Positions 9,014-17,175 of a stretch of DNA of 64,000 nt are shown one piece after another (within the stretch, counting starts at the first letter, position 1; every line of letters starts with the position of its first letter). The notes under the pieces are model-generated. The model was not told the DNA's origin and searched no databases. It saw only the letters and a program-made list of their open reading frames with translations. Position numbers and translations under genes: made by a program. Source of the stretch: Paracidobacterium acidisoli (lineage in GTDB: Bacteria; Acidobacteriota; Terriglobia; Terriglobales; Acidobacteriaceae); assembly GCF_003428625.2 (NCBI RefSeq), contig NZ_QVQT02000005.1, forward strand, positions 186,001 through 250,000, written 5' to 3'.

Positions 9014-9262
9014 GAATGCTCTTTTGTATCGTCTGGCCTACGGTTAGAGCCTCGCAACGCGAGGAGATAGCCAGAGCGCATTAGGCTTTGAGGGCAATGC
9101 CGGTCAGCCGTGCTCGCGGTCCCGGCAGTTTTCAATCACAACTACCCCCGTCTGCTTTCAGCCGGTCGATGAGGCGCAACAGCTCTCGCAATGGTGGCCG
9201 ATTGGGTGGCCTGTCTGCCAGAGTGATATCGACGATGACAGGAATCAGGTTTCCTGGCTATT

Positions 9263-10042
9263 TCATTCGGAGTTGCGAAGCAGACCGCCGATTTTGTTGG
9301 CAATCACGCAAACTTTTTCCCCATACTCCGAATAGAGGCTGTCAGGCAGGCGCGAGACTGGAGCCGATATGCCAATTGAGCCGATGACATGGTTGTTAAA
9401 GCGGATCGGCGCCGCAATACAGCGGAGATCCTCGGCATGTTCCGAGTCATCTATCGCATAGCCCATTTCCTGGATGGCGGCACAGTTTTCCGCGAGGGCC
9501 CCGATCGTTGTGATGGTGTTTTTCGTATATTTCCGTAGCGGACTCAATCCGAGCAGTGCGCGGAGTTCGCCTTCGTCAGCGTCAGCTAATATCGCTTTAC
9601 CGTGAGCTGTACAGTGGAGCGGATGGAGTTCGCCCGTCCTGCCGACTGCGGCAATTACGCGACTGGCATGCGCTGAGTCGATAAACAACACGCTCTTGCC
9701 CTCCCGAACCGCGAGATGTGCTGTCTCATTGATTTGGGTCGCCAGCAGGCTCAGATCGGGATGGGCAATATCGACGAGGAGCTTACTCCAGTCATATTCC
9801 CGCGCCAGAGCCCACATCGAGGGCCCCAGTAAAAAATCCTTTTTCCCCGGCTGACAGGACAGGAAACCGCGACGGCGCAGCGTGACGGCAAATCGGAATG
9901 CGCTGCTGCGATCGATGCCAAGCAGGTCCGCCAGTTCCGCAATGGATATAGATCGCTTCGAGCGGCCCACGAGCTGAAGAATTTCCAAACCGCGATCAAG
10001 GCTCTGAATGTATGGAGCGCGGGGATTGTCCTTTGTCTGCAT
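9263..10042 (-). CDS. IclR-family transcriptional regulator
   Basis: A 259-residue regulator. An N-terminal winged helix-turn-helix (SLDRGLEILQLVGRSKRSIS, SIAELADLLGIDRSSAFRFAV, about 14-60) is followed by the IclR effector domain (LHCTAHGKAILADADEGELRALLG about 140-165; IGSIGISAPVSRL near 225). IclR proteins bind small catabolic ligands and usually repress nearby catabolic genes. Palindromic GTGCGCAA-type sites flank this gene on both sides at two promoters, making the DUF6807-SDR operon and the TonB/PQQ set the likely targets. The ligand is probably a sugar-acid or aromatic-type compound, which is inference. Confidence 0.92.
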   Translation of the reverse strand: MQTKDNPRAPYIQSLDRGLEILQLVGRSKRSISIAELADLLGIDRSSAFRFAVTLRRRGFLSCQPGKKDFLLGPSMWALAREYDWSKLLVDIAHPDLSLLATQINETAHLAVREGKSVLFIDSAHASRVIAAVGRTGELHPLHCTAHGKAILADADEGELRALLGLSPLRKYTKNTITTIGALAENCAAIQEMGYAIDDSEHAEDLRCIAAPIRFNNHVIGSIGISAPVSRLPDSLYSEYGEKVCVIANKIGGLLRNSE

Positions 10043-10374
10043 AAGTCACGAGCTGTTCGAAATCTTTTCAATTTCGTTCAGATAGGCGTCATTCTCCCGG
10101 CATGATCGATCGATATGGATCGAAACATCCTGCGTTGCTACTCCAACATCGGGTAAATCATAGCATCCTTGTCAAACCGTATCGTCAGGTCCTTCGATCG
10201 ACATACGTAGTCTTCCAGTGGTAAAACGTTTATTCTGGCACCATCGCTCCGTTCGGCTCTCGACGGGCGCTCCAGCCTCTGCCCGCTTCAACCTCTCAGA
10301 TCTTCTGCCGACGGGAAAAATATTCGCCATCCTCATTAGGATAATGCTTCAGCCAAAGGATTCCCAAAAATATA

Positions 10375-10404
10375 TTGACTAAATTTCAATGGTCTTGGTA
10401 CGAT
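10375..10404 (+). promoter_or_regulatory. sigma-70-like promoter for the TonB receptor / PQQ dehydrogenase genes
   Basis: TTGACT (10375-10380), an 18-nt spacer, then TACGAT (10399-10404). It is followed at 10423 by operator-like words, giving a long leader of about 300 nt before the receptor start. Confidence 0.6.
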
Positions 10405-10422
10405 GCCATCCGTTCGTGAAAT

Positions 10423-10456
10423 GTGCAATACGCAACGCTTGTTTTACATTGCGCAC
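10423..10456. promoter_or_regulatory. operator half-sites related to the 8942-8970 palindrome
   Basis: GTGCAATACGCAAC (10423-10436) and ATTGCGCAC (10448-10456) resemble the arms of the perfect operator on the far side of the IclR gene. They start about 18 nt after the -10 box, so a bound protein would act as a repressor. Confidence 0.55.
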
Positions 10457-10486
10457 CTACGTGACAGCTTCTCATGAGTTGAGAAG

Positions 10487-10508
10487 GCAGGAGAGATCGC
10501 TCTCCTGC
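10487..10508 (+). promoter_or_regulatory. leader stem-loop upstream of the TonB receptor gene
   Basis: GCAGGAGAG and its exact inverse CTCTCCTGC form a 9-bp stem with a 4-nt loop in the predicted leader. There is no following T-run, so it is more likely an RNA-stability or control element than a terminator. Confidence 0.4.
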
Positions 10509-10706
10509 TTGAACGCGCATGGATGAGCGCTGGTCCATTCTCCGGGCACTTCAAAACGGGAGTCGGTGGCTCATGGGCCAGGCAGAGATGATTTTTTGAT
10601 TTTCGCTATTGCACCAGGACCGGGTAACCGGCGGATGAGGTGCGAAGAGGTCTTGTTGACCGGGGCGCGAAGCAGGATTCAGAAGAGTTCACAGGTAAGG
10701 TAACCA

Positions 10707-13700
10707 ATGAAAACGTTCGCATTTTTAACTCGTTTGTGGAGGCAGGAAATGGTAAGCCCAGAAACAGCGTCGTCGCAACGGATGTGGTCGCGCAGAATGC
10801 TGCGACACTTAGCGACGATATTCATAATCGGCTCGCTGCTGCCGCTGATCGCATACGCCCAGTTGACCGTCGGCCACGTTACCGGAACGGTCACCGACAC
10901 ATCGGGGGCGGTGATCCAGGGGGCGGCTGTTACATTGACAAATTCGGGGACGGGTATTTCGCAGCATACTGTCTCGACCTCGACCGGAAACTATGCGTTC
11001 GAGCAGGTTGATCCTGGAACGTATTCGCTGCATGTAGAGGCTAATGGTTTCTCAGCGGCGGTTACAAACGGCATTGTCGTGCATGTTCAGGAGACAGTTA
11101 CGCAGAACTATCACCTGGATATTGGCAATGTCACCACCCAGGTAACGGTCACCGAAACAGCGCCGCTGCTGCAGGCGCAGGATGCCTCCGTCGGGCAGGA
11201 AGTGGACGAGCGACTGGTTAATAATCTGCCTCTGGTCGGACGCGACTGGACCACACTGGCTCATATCGCTCCCGGCACAACATCTGTGAATGGCCAGGCC
11301 GGAACGACCTCCGAGGCGTTTTCCTCGAACGGTGTGAACTCCGTGCAGAATGACATGCGTCTGAACGGTATCGACGACAACATGGAGTTCTATGGCGGCT
11401 TCGGCACTATTACGTCAGAAGGCGCTACCTCGATCATTCCGGCACCGGATGCGCTGCAGGAATTCAAGCTGGAAGAAGGAAATTACAGTGCGCAGTTCGG
11501 CCATTCAACCGGATCGGTACTGGATGCCGTGATCAAATCCGGCACGGACACTTACAGAGGCGACCTGTGGGAGTACCTTCGGAACACGAATTTGAATGCG
11601 AATGATTGGTTCCTGAACAACAGCAACCAACCTCGATCTCCCTATCATGAGAATCAATTTGGCGGCTCGATCGGGGGACCGGTCAGACTGCCGTTTCGTA
11701 AGCATGGTCTGAAGAATACATTTTGGTTCTTCGATGCTGAGCGTTCCAATACCTCCGCTCCGAGACCCTATACGGAAACAGTGCCGACTGCAGGCATGGT
11801 CAACAGCGGCTTTCAGAATATGTCGGACCTCATTCAGTTCAACAGCGGTTCGAACACGGATTCCCTGGGGCGCGTATTTTCCACCGGTACGATCATGGAT
11901 CCGGCGACAACACGTAACGTCTACTGCGGTGTACCCGATTCAGTTACCGGTCTGCCCGGTCCATCCTGCGGCGGGGCCGCCGTGGGCACGGCCGTGGGCA
12001 CGGTTCGCGATCCGTTTTATACCGGGAGTGTCATTGGCGTAACCAATTACACCACCGTTCCGACTGCAATGCTGGACCAGATTCCGTCCGGCCGCATCGA
12101 CCCGAATGCGGTCAAACTGCTGAGCCTCTATCCAGCGCCGACGAAATCGGGCGCCTTCCTCAACGATTGGGTGGGAGCCCGGAACTACAACCTCACCATC
12201 AATCAGTACGACCTGCGTATCGATTCAAACCTCAACGACAAAAACATCATCTGGGGCGTGTGGGATGTGTATGACGCGCTGGAGAATCAACCCGGAATTC
12301 TGTCGGGATTCGCGCAGGGCGCCAACTACGGAGCCGGCACTGACTGGAGTCCGCACTGGGCCCTGGCGGGTAGCTATACACACATCTTCAGTCCAACGAT
12401 GACGAACGTATTCCGCGTCGGCGGCCAGAACGCTCAGGATTCCAACGTTCCGCCCTTCGGTAACCAGACAGGCATTCCGGCGCAGTTCGGAATTCAGGGA
12501 ATTACAGGTGGCCCAGGTCTCGGCGGTCTGCCAAACATCACCATGACCAACCTGGTTTCACTTGGCGTGAGCGGCTACAACCCGGTCACTCACTCTACTC
12601 CCAACTGGGAAATCGACGAAGTCGTGACGAAGATCCACGGAAACCATACGTTCAATATTGGATATCAGTTGACTGACATCCTGGCCCACCTGCGGCAGCC
12701 GACCGCCGGTTCGGGACAGCTTAAATACACCGGTCAGTTCTCGGATATTACGACGAAGACCACTGGTTATACGGCAATGGCGGATATGCTGCTGTCGCCT
12801 TCAGGATCGTATGCCCCGGGCCTTGGCTATTACGAGGGCGGCCCCCAGCAGGTCGTACTTTCCACCGCGAACTTTATCAATAGTCAGAGGTGGTACAACG
12901 CGGCATTCTTTCAGGACGACTGGAAGATCACGCCTAAGCTAACTCTGAATCTGGGTCTGCGCTGGGACAAATACGGCGCGACCAAGGAAATGAATGATCA
13001 TCAAACGAACCTCGTCGGCAGTGGCGCTGGTAATGGTCCGGGCGGCATCCTCTATGTGCCGAAATCGACCTGCAGCAGCTTGCCCAACAACTTTGTCCAG
13101 TTGCTGACGAAGGACTCTATTTCCCTCAAATGCACTTCGGATCGCGGATTGATGCAGATGCAGAGCCTGAATTTTGCTCCGCGTCTCGGCTTTGCCTACC
13201 AGATCGATCCGAGCTTTGTTGTTCGCGGTGGGTATGGCATCACGTACGGTTCACTGGGTAACATCGGCGCTGCGCCATATGTGCTGGGGAATAATTACCC
13301 ATTCGTGTTCAGCGTTCAGTCGCTGGCGGGCAGCAGCACCGTGCCCATCACGTACACGGATGGCGGAGTGCCCAGTCTTGAGAATGCCTTCCAGGAAATC
13401 AACATTTCGTCTCCGGCCAATGCAACGATCGAAGGGCTCCAGGTTGCAGGCATGGGGATCAACGACAAATACCAAACTCCGTATGTTGAAAGCTACAACC
13501 TCACCGTGGAGAAGCAGCTGAGCCGCCGGGATGCAGTGCAGATAGCGTATGTGGGCGACGTCGGCAAGCACCTGGACAGCCGAGGAACATACAACCAGCC
13601 CAGCACGTTCATTGCGCCGACGGCTAATCAGTATTCGTACTCACCATTCCCTGATCTTGGGCTGAAGGGCGCCTGGCTGGTGACGACGGGGGTCTCCTCG

Positions 13701-14450
13701 TATAACTCAATGCAGGCGGTGTATAACCGGCAGGTAAGTACCGGCTTAAATATTACGGCGAACTACACCTATAGCCACTGTATGTCAGATCAGGCCGACA
13801 TCTCCGAGGGGCTCCCATACAGAGCGCAGTTCCTGGCCGGATTTGGGACCAAAGGCGATTACACAACGTGCGTCGACGATGCAAGGCATGTGTTCCATGC
13901 ATCGGGATCGTACGATCTTCCTTTCGGACATGGAAGAGAGTTCTTCTCCTCCGCGAATCATGCTGCGAATGAAGTGATCGGCGGATGGAACCTGGACTAT
14001 ATCTTCAGCTACCAGAGCGGCCAGCCGTTTACCGTTCCCAGCGCTGTGGCGACGTCGGGTGGTTTCACTGCAGATGCAGACATCACAGGCGATCAGTATG
14101 CCAATGCAAAGTCCGTAAAGCACTGGCTGAATGCTTCGGCCTTCACGACTCCCCCGGTCTACGACGGCAGCGCGAATTATGATCAGGGCTTTGCTCCGCT
14201 GGGTCCGAAGCAGATGCAGAGCCGTGGTCCCGGCTTCTTCAACATCGACTCGTCTGTGTCCAAAGACTTTGCAATTAAAGGTGAGTCGACATACCTCCAG
14301 TTCCGCGCGGAGGCGTATAACCTAATGAACCATCCGCAATTCAGTAATCCTGGAAGCCTCAATTACACAAGCCCCAATACCTTCGCTTCCATCACTTCGG
14401 TGAGGAATCCAAGCCGTATCGTGCAGCTGGCACTGAAGCTGTACTACTAG
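10707..14450 (+). CDS. TonB-dependent receptor, large Oar-like
   Basis: A 1247-residue outer-membrane receptor. The chosen ATG has AAGGTAACC nearby, but it leaves about 30 residues before the hydrophobic signal segment (LRHLATIFIIGSLLPLIAYA), so a start nearer 10780-10800 is possible. A carboxypeptidase-regulatory-like domain (GHVTGTVTDTSGAVIQGAAV) follows, then a plug with LPLVGRDWTTLAHIAPGT and a barrel of about 950 residues with LTLNLGLRWDKY-type strands; the last strand is RIVQLALKLYY. Upstream regulation is by the promoter/operator at 10375-10456. The PQQ dehydrogenase and FG-GAP genes follow on the same strand, suggesting uptake of the compound they act on. Confidence 0.92.
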   Translation: MKTFAFLTRLWRQEMVSPETASSQRMWSRRMLRHLATIFIIGSLLPLIAYAQLTVGHVTGTVTDTSGAVIQGAAVTLTNSGTGISQHTVSTSTGNYAFEQVDPGTYSLHVEANGFSAAVTNGIVVHVQETVTQNYHLDIGNVTTQVTVTETAPLLQAQDASVGQEVDERLVNNLPLVGRDWTTLAHIAPGTTSVNGQAGTTSEAFSSNGVNSVQNDMRLNGIDDNMEFYGGFGTITSEGATSIIPAPDALQEFKLEEGNYSAQFGHSTGSVLDAVIKSGTDTYRGDLWEYLRNTNLNANDWFLNNSNQPRSPYHENQFGGSIGGPVRLPFRKHGLKNTFWFFDAERSNTSAPRPYTETVPTAGMVNSGFQNMSDLIQFNSGSNTDSLGRVFSTGTIMDPATTRNVYCGVPDSVTGLPGPSCGGAAVGTAVGTVRDPFYTGSVIGVTNYTTVPTAMLDQIPSGRIDPNAVKLLSLYPAPTKSGAFLNDWVGARNYNLTINQYDLRIDSNLNDKNIIWGVWDVYDALENQPGILSGFAQGANYGAGTDWSPHWALAGSYTHIFSPTMTNVFRVGGQNAQDSNVPPFGNQTGIPAQFGIQGITGGPGLGGLPNITMTNLVSLGVSGYNPVTHSTPNWEIDEVVTKIHGNHTFNIGYQLTDILAHLRQPTAGSGQLKYTGQFSDITTKTTGYTAMADMLLSPSGSYAPGLGYYEGGPQQVVLSTANFINSQRWYNAAFFQDDWKITPKLTLNLGLRWDKYGATKEMNDHQTNLVGSGAGNGPGGILYVPKSTCSSLPNNFVQLLTKDSISLKCTSDRGLMQMQSLNFAPRLGFAYQIDPSFVVRGGYGITYGSLGNIGAAPYVLGNNYPFVFSVQSLAGSSTVPITYTDGGVPSLENAFQEINISSPANATIEGLQVAGMGINDKYQTPYVESYNLTVEKQLSRRDAVQIAYVGDVGKHLDSRGTYNQPSTFIAPTANQYSYSPFPDLGLKGAWLVTTGVSSYNSMQAVYNRQVSTGLNITANYTYSHCMSDQADISEGLPYRAQFLAGFGTKGDYTTCVDDARHVFHASGSYDLPFGHGREFFSSANHAANEVIGGWNLDYIFSYQSGQPFTVPSAVATSGGFTADADITGDQYANAKSVKHWLNASAFTTPPVYDGSANYDQGFAPLGPKQMQSRGPGFFNIDSSVSKDFAIKGESTYLQFRAEAYNLMNHPQFSNPGSLNYTSPNTFASITSVRNPSRIVQLALKLYY

Positions 14451-14481
14451 GGAGCGAAGCCTCCATATAGCCTTCGTAAAT

Positions 14482-14516
14482 CCGGTCTGCATCCGCTTCA
14501 ATACGATGCAGGCCGG
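14482..14516 (+). terminator. strong intercistronic hairpin between receptor and PQQ dehydrogenase
   Basis: CCGGTCTGCATC pairs with GATGCAGGCCGG (12 bp with one G-U pair, 11-nt loop). There is no T-run after it. It may partially terminate, or act as an RNA-processing or stability element that lowers expression of downstream genes relative to the receptor. Confidence 0.4.
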
Positions 14517-14736
14517 GGCTGCGGAGACAGCCGCATACAGACGCAGAATCTGGAACGATCACAAGCGACCGCCCGACATCAGGGAGCGGAATAACAAATG
14601 TGTTGAAACCCGGTGAACTGTAAAGACAAGACCTTCCCAATAAAGATGCTTCTGCATCTTGGAGCCGCACGGAACGCTGCATGAAGCGAGATTCTTCAAG
14701 CCATTTGAAGCACTCAGGGCCGTCTCCTGATTTTTT

Positions 14737-17064
14737 ATGAGAAATAGTCCATCTATGAAGGCGCCAGTCCTGAACCGTAGATTTCATCGAATCTCTCTCA
14801 TGCTCAGGCTTGTAAGCTGCGTCGCAATGATTGCGGCGAGCATTTCCACAGCGGCTGGCCAGAACGATCACAGGACGTGGAAAGAGTACGGGGGAGGACC
14901 CGATAATTCGAAATTCGTGGATCTGAATCAGATCACGAAGGCGAACGTGAATAAGCTGACGGTGGCGTGGGAGTATCCGACGCGGGATGCGGAACCTTAT
15001 TTGTTCAATCCCATTGTCGTCGGCAATGTAATGTATGTTCTGGCACGCGGCAATTCACTGGTTGCACTGGATGCGACGACAGGCAGGGAGATCTGGATTC
15101 ACGCGCACCTGCCTGGGATTGGCACACGAGGTATCAGCTTCTGGGAAAGTAAAGATCACAAGGATCAGAGGCTGATCTTCCAGATCAATCACTATATCGA
15201 AGAGATTGATGCGCGGACCGGCAAGTCAATTCTGACCTTCGGTGATCGTGGACTTGTGGATTTACGCGAAGGCCTGAGCCGCGCCCCTGAGACCGTAACC
15301 CGTATCAGGAGCAACACGCCTGGCCGTGTGTTTGAAAACCTGATCATTATGGGCTCCGCAACGGGGGAGAGCTACATGTCGCCGCCCGGCGACTTACGCG
15401 CCTACAACGTGATCACTGGCAAAATGGCGTGGGTATTTCACACGATCCCTCATCCCGGCGAGCCTGGATATGAAACATGGCCCAAAGATGCCTGGAAGTA
15501 CATCGGGGGAACAAATACGTGGGGCGAGATTACTCTGGATGAGAAGAGTGGCATCCTGTACTTCCCGACCGGCTCACCTACCTATGACATGTACGGCGCT
15601 GACCGCACAGGCAAAAATCTCTATGGAGATTGCCTGCTGGCCATCAATGCTCGCACCGGCACGTTGATCTGGTATTTCCAGGATATTCACCATGATCTGT
15701 GGGACTACGATCTGACTTCGGCACCGCAGCTGATCTCAATCAGGCACAACGGGAAAGAGATTCAGGCAGTCGCACAGGCAGGTAAGGATGGTTTCCTGTA
15801 TGTGTTCGATCGTTACACCGGCAAGCCTGTATGGCCGATCGAGGAGCGTCTGGTCCCGCAGAGCGACGTGCCTGGAGAACATTCATGGCCTACGCAGCCG
15901 TTCCCAACCGCGCCTCCGCCCTTCGCACGGCAGACACTTACCGCCAACGACATTGATCCTTATTTGATGACGCCCGAAGAGCGGGCGATATGGAAGAAGA
16001 GAGTTGCCGGCGACAATAATCAGGGACTATTTACGCCGCCTTCAGCCACGAAGGAGACAGTGGAAATGCCGGGGGCGCGCGGAGGATCAAACTGGGGCAC
16101 GACGGCCGCAAATCCCGACAAGGGTCTGGTCTATGTGCTGACCCAGGATTGGCCTTCATTTATTCCAAAAGTAGCGGAGCGCTCGCTGCCGCGCGCCGGA
16201 GGACAGTACGGTGCCAGTGCAACAGGAAAACAGATCTTTACGGAAAACTGCCAGTCGTGCCACGGTACAAACCGGCAAGGTTCCGCTGTGGCGCCTGCGT
16301 TGACGGATCTGTTTTTAAAGCTGAATCTGGATGACTTCGAGCAGATCCTGAAGTCGGGCAAAGGCGAGATGCCGGCATTTTCGGGACTGAGCTCGTCGAA
16401 TGCTGAGGCGCTGTACTCCTGGTTGGTGAATCCGGACAATCAGCACCCGCAGCGTCCCGGCGCATCCGCAGCCGCGATATCACTGGACGGACCGGTAGTG
16501 GCATCGGGGGGAGCGCCAGGCGGGTTGTCCACTGCGGGCAATCCAAATGCGGAGGCGCAGAAGTACGGCGGTAACTTTGCAGGCCCTCCATATCCAAAAG
16601 GAGTGACGGCTCCTCCTCGCATGTATTCGGACTATGGCCTGGATTTTCCTTATGTGGTTAGTCCACCGTGGTCTTCAATTGTGGCGTATGACCTGAACTC
16701 CGGCACAATCAAGTGGAAGGAGCCTCTTGGTGATGATCAGGTAGCCGCCAGGGAAGGCGCAAAGGATTCCGGTGTTGAAGAAGGTGGTGAGCGGCGCGGC
16801 ATCATCGTCACCTCGACCGGTCTGCTGTTCGTAAACTGCAAAGACGGCAAGGTCCGTGCTTTCGATGCAGAGACGGGCAAGGTTCTCTGGACTACAGATC
16901 TGACCACCGGCACAGAAGGAATTCCAGCCATGTACGAAGTGAATGGGCGCGAGTATCTGGTGGTTCCGGCGTCGTCACCTCTAAAACTCGGCCTGGGACC
17001 AAACGGGGCCCAGACAAATCCTGGTACGAAACAAGGGTATATGGTGTTTGCTCTCCCGAACTAG
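14737..17064 (+). CDS. PQQ-dependent dehydrogenase with inserted cytochrome c domain
   Basis: A 775-residue exported quinoprotein. An N-terminal signal (LVSCVAMIAASISTAAG, about 24-40) leads into an eight-bladed PQQ propeller (DHRTWKEYGGGPDNSKF; repeated LVALDATTGREIW, LAINARTGTLIWYF, RAFDAETGKVLWTT), including the IHHDLWDYD stretch typical of glucose/polyol-dehydrogenase-like members. A haem-binding CQSCH (C505, C508, H509) sits in an inserted cytochrome c domain at roughly 490-570, before the last blades. The enzyme should oxidise a sugar or alcohol in the periplasm and pass electrons to its own haem. Neighbours (TonB receptor upstream, FG-GAP protein 110 bp downstream) suggest a polymer- or sugar-derived substrate. 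Confidence 0.92.
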   Translation: MRNSPSMKAPVLNRRFHRISLMLRLVSCVAMIAASISTAAGQNDHRTWKEYGGGPDNSKFVDLNQITKANVNKLTVAWEYPTRDAEPYLFNPIVVGNVMYVLARGNSLVALDATTGREIWIHAHLPGIGTRGISFWESKDHKDQRLIFQINHYIEEIDARTGKSILTFGDRGLVDLREGLSRAPETVTRIRSNTPGRVFENLIIMGSATGESYMSPPGDLRAYNVITGKMAWVFHTIPHPGEPGYETWPKDAWKYIGGTNTWGEITLDEKSGILYFPTGSPTYDMYGADRTGKNLYGDCLLAINARTGTLIWYFQDIHHDLWDYDLTSAPQLISIRHNGKEIQAVAQAGKDGFLYVFDRYTGKPVWPIEERLVPQSDVPGEHSWPTQPFPTAPPPFARQTLTANDIDPYLMTPEERAIWKKRVAGDNNQGLFTPPSATKETVEMPGARGGSNWGTTAANPDKGLVYVLTQDWPSFIPKVAERSLPRAGGQYGASATGKQIFTENCQSCHGTNRQGSAVAPALTDLFLKLNLDDFEQILKSGKGEMPAFSGLSSSNAEALYSWLVNPDNQHPQRPGASAAAISLDGPVVASGGAPGGLSTAGNPNAEAQKYGGNFAGPPYPKGVTAPPRMYSDYGLDFPYVVSPPWSSIVAYDLNSGTIKWKEPLGDDQVAAREGAKDSGVEEGGERRGIIVTSTGLLFVNCKDGKVRAFDAETGKVLWTTDLTTGTEGIPAMYEVNGREYLVVPASSPLKLGLGPNGAQTNPGTKQGYMVFALPN

Positions 17065-17175
17065 CCGAAGAAGCGATGGCAACGTCGGATGCCGACGACG
17101 CAGATGTCAGCTATGTGGCGTCACTTGAAAACTGAACTTGTGACAAGAAGATTCAACAACCGGAAAAGAGGCGTT

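Larger units (their letters stand above)
8683..9262. other. 580-bp intergenic region upstream of the DUF6807-SDR operon
   Basis: It holds the minus-strand promoter and inverted-repeat operator listed separately (8942-9013). The remaining part, 9014-9262, lies between the operator and the 3' end of the IclR gene and shows no convincing gene; a short open frame at 8843-9070 lacks a ribosome site and coding character. Confidence 0.6.
10043..10706. other. 664-bp intergenic region between iclR-type gene and TonB receptor
   Basis: It carries the plus-strand promoter, operator half-sites and a 5'-leader hairpin listed separately. A TTGACA on the minus strand near 10168-10173 may belong to the regulator's own promoter, but no well-spaced -10 box was found. 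No protein gene is supported here. Confidence 0.6.

Noticed and set aside
8843..9070. 75-codon plus-strand open frame in the DUF6807/IclR gap
   Set aside because: It overlaps the promoter and palindromic operator, lacks a ribosome site and has no domain.
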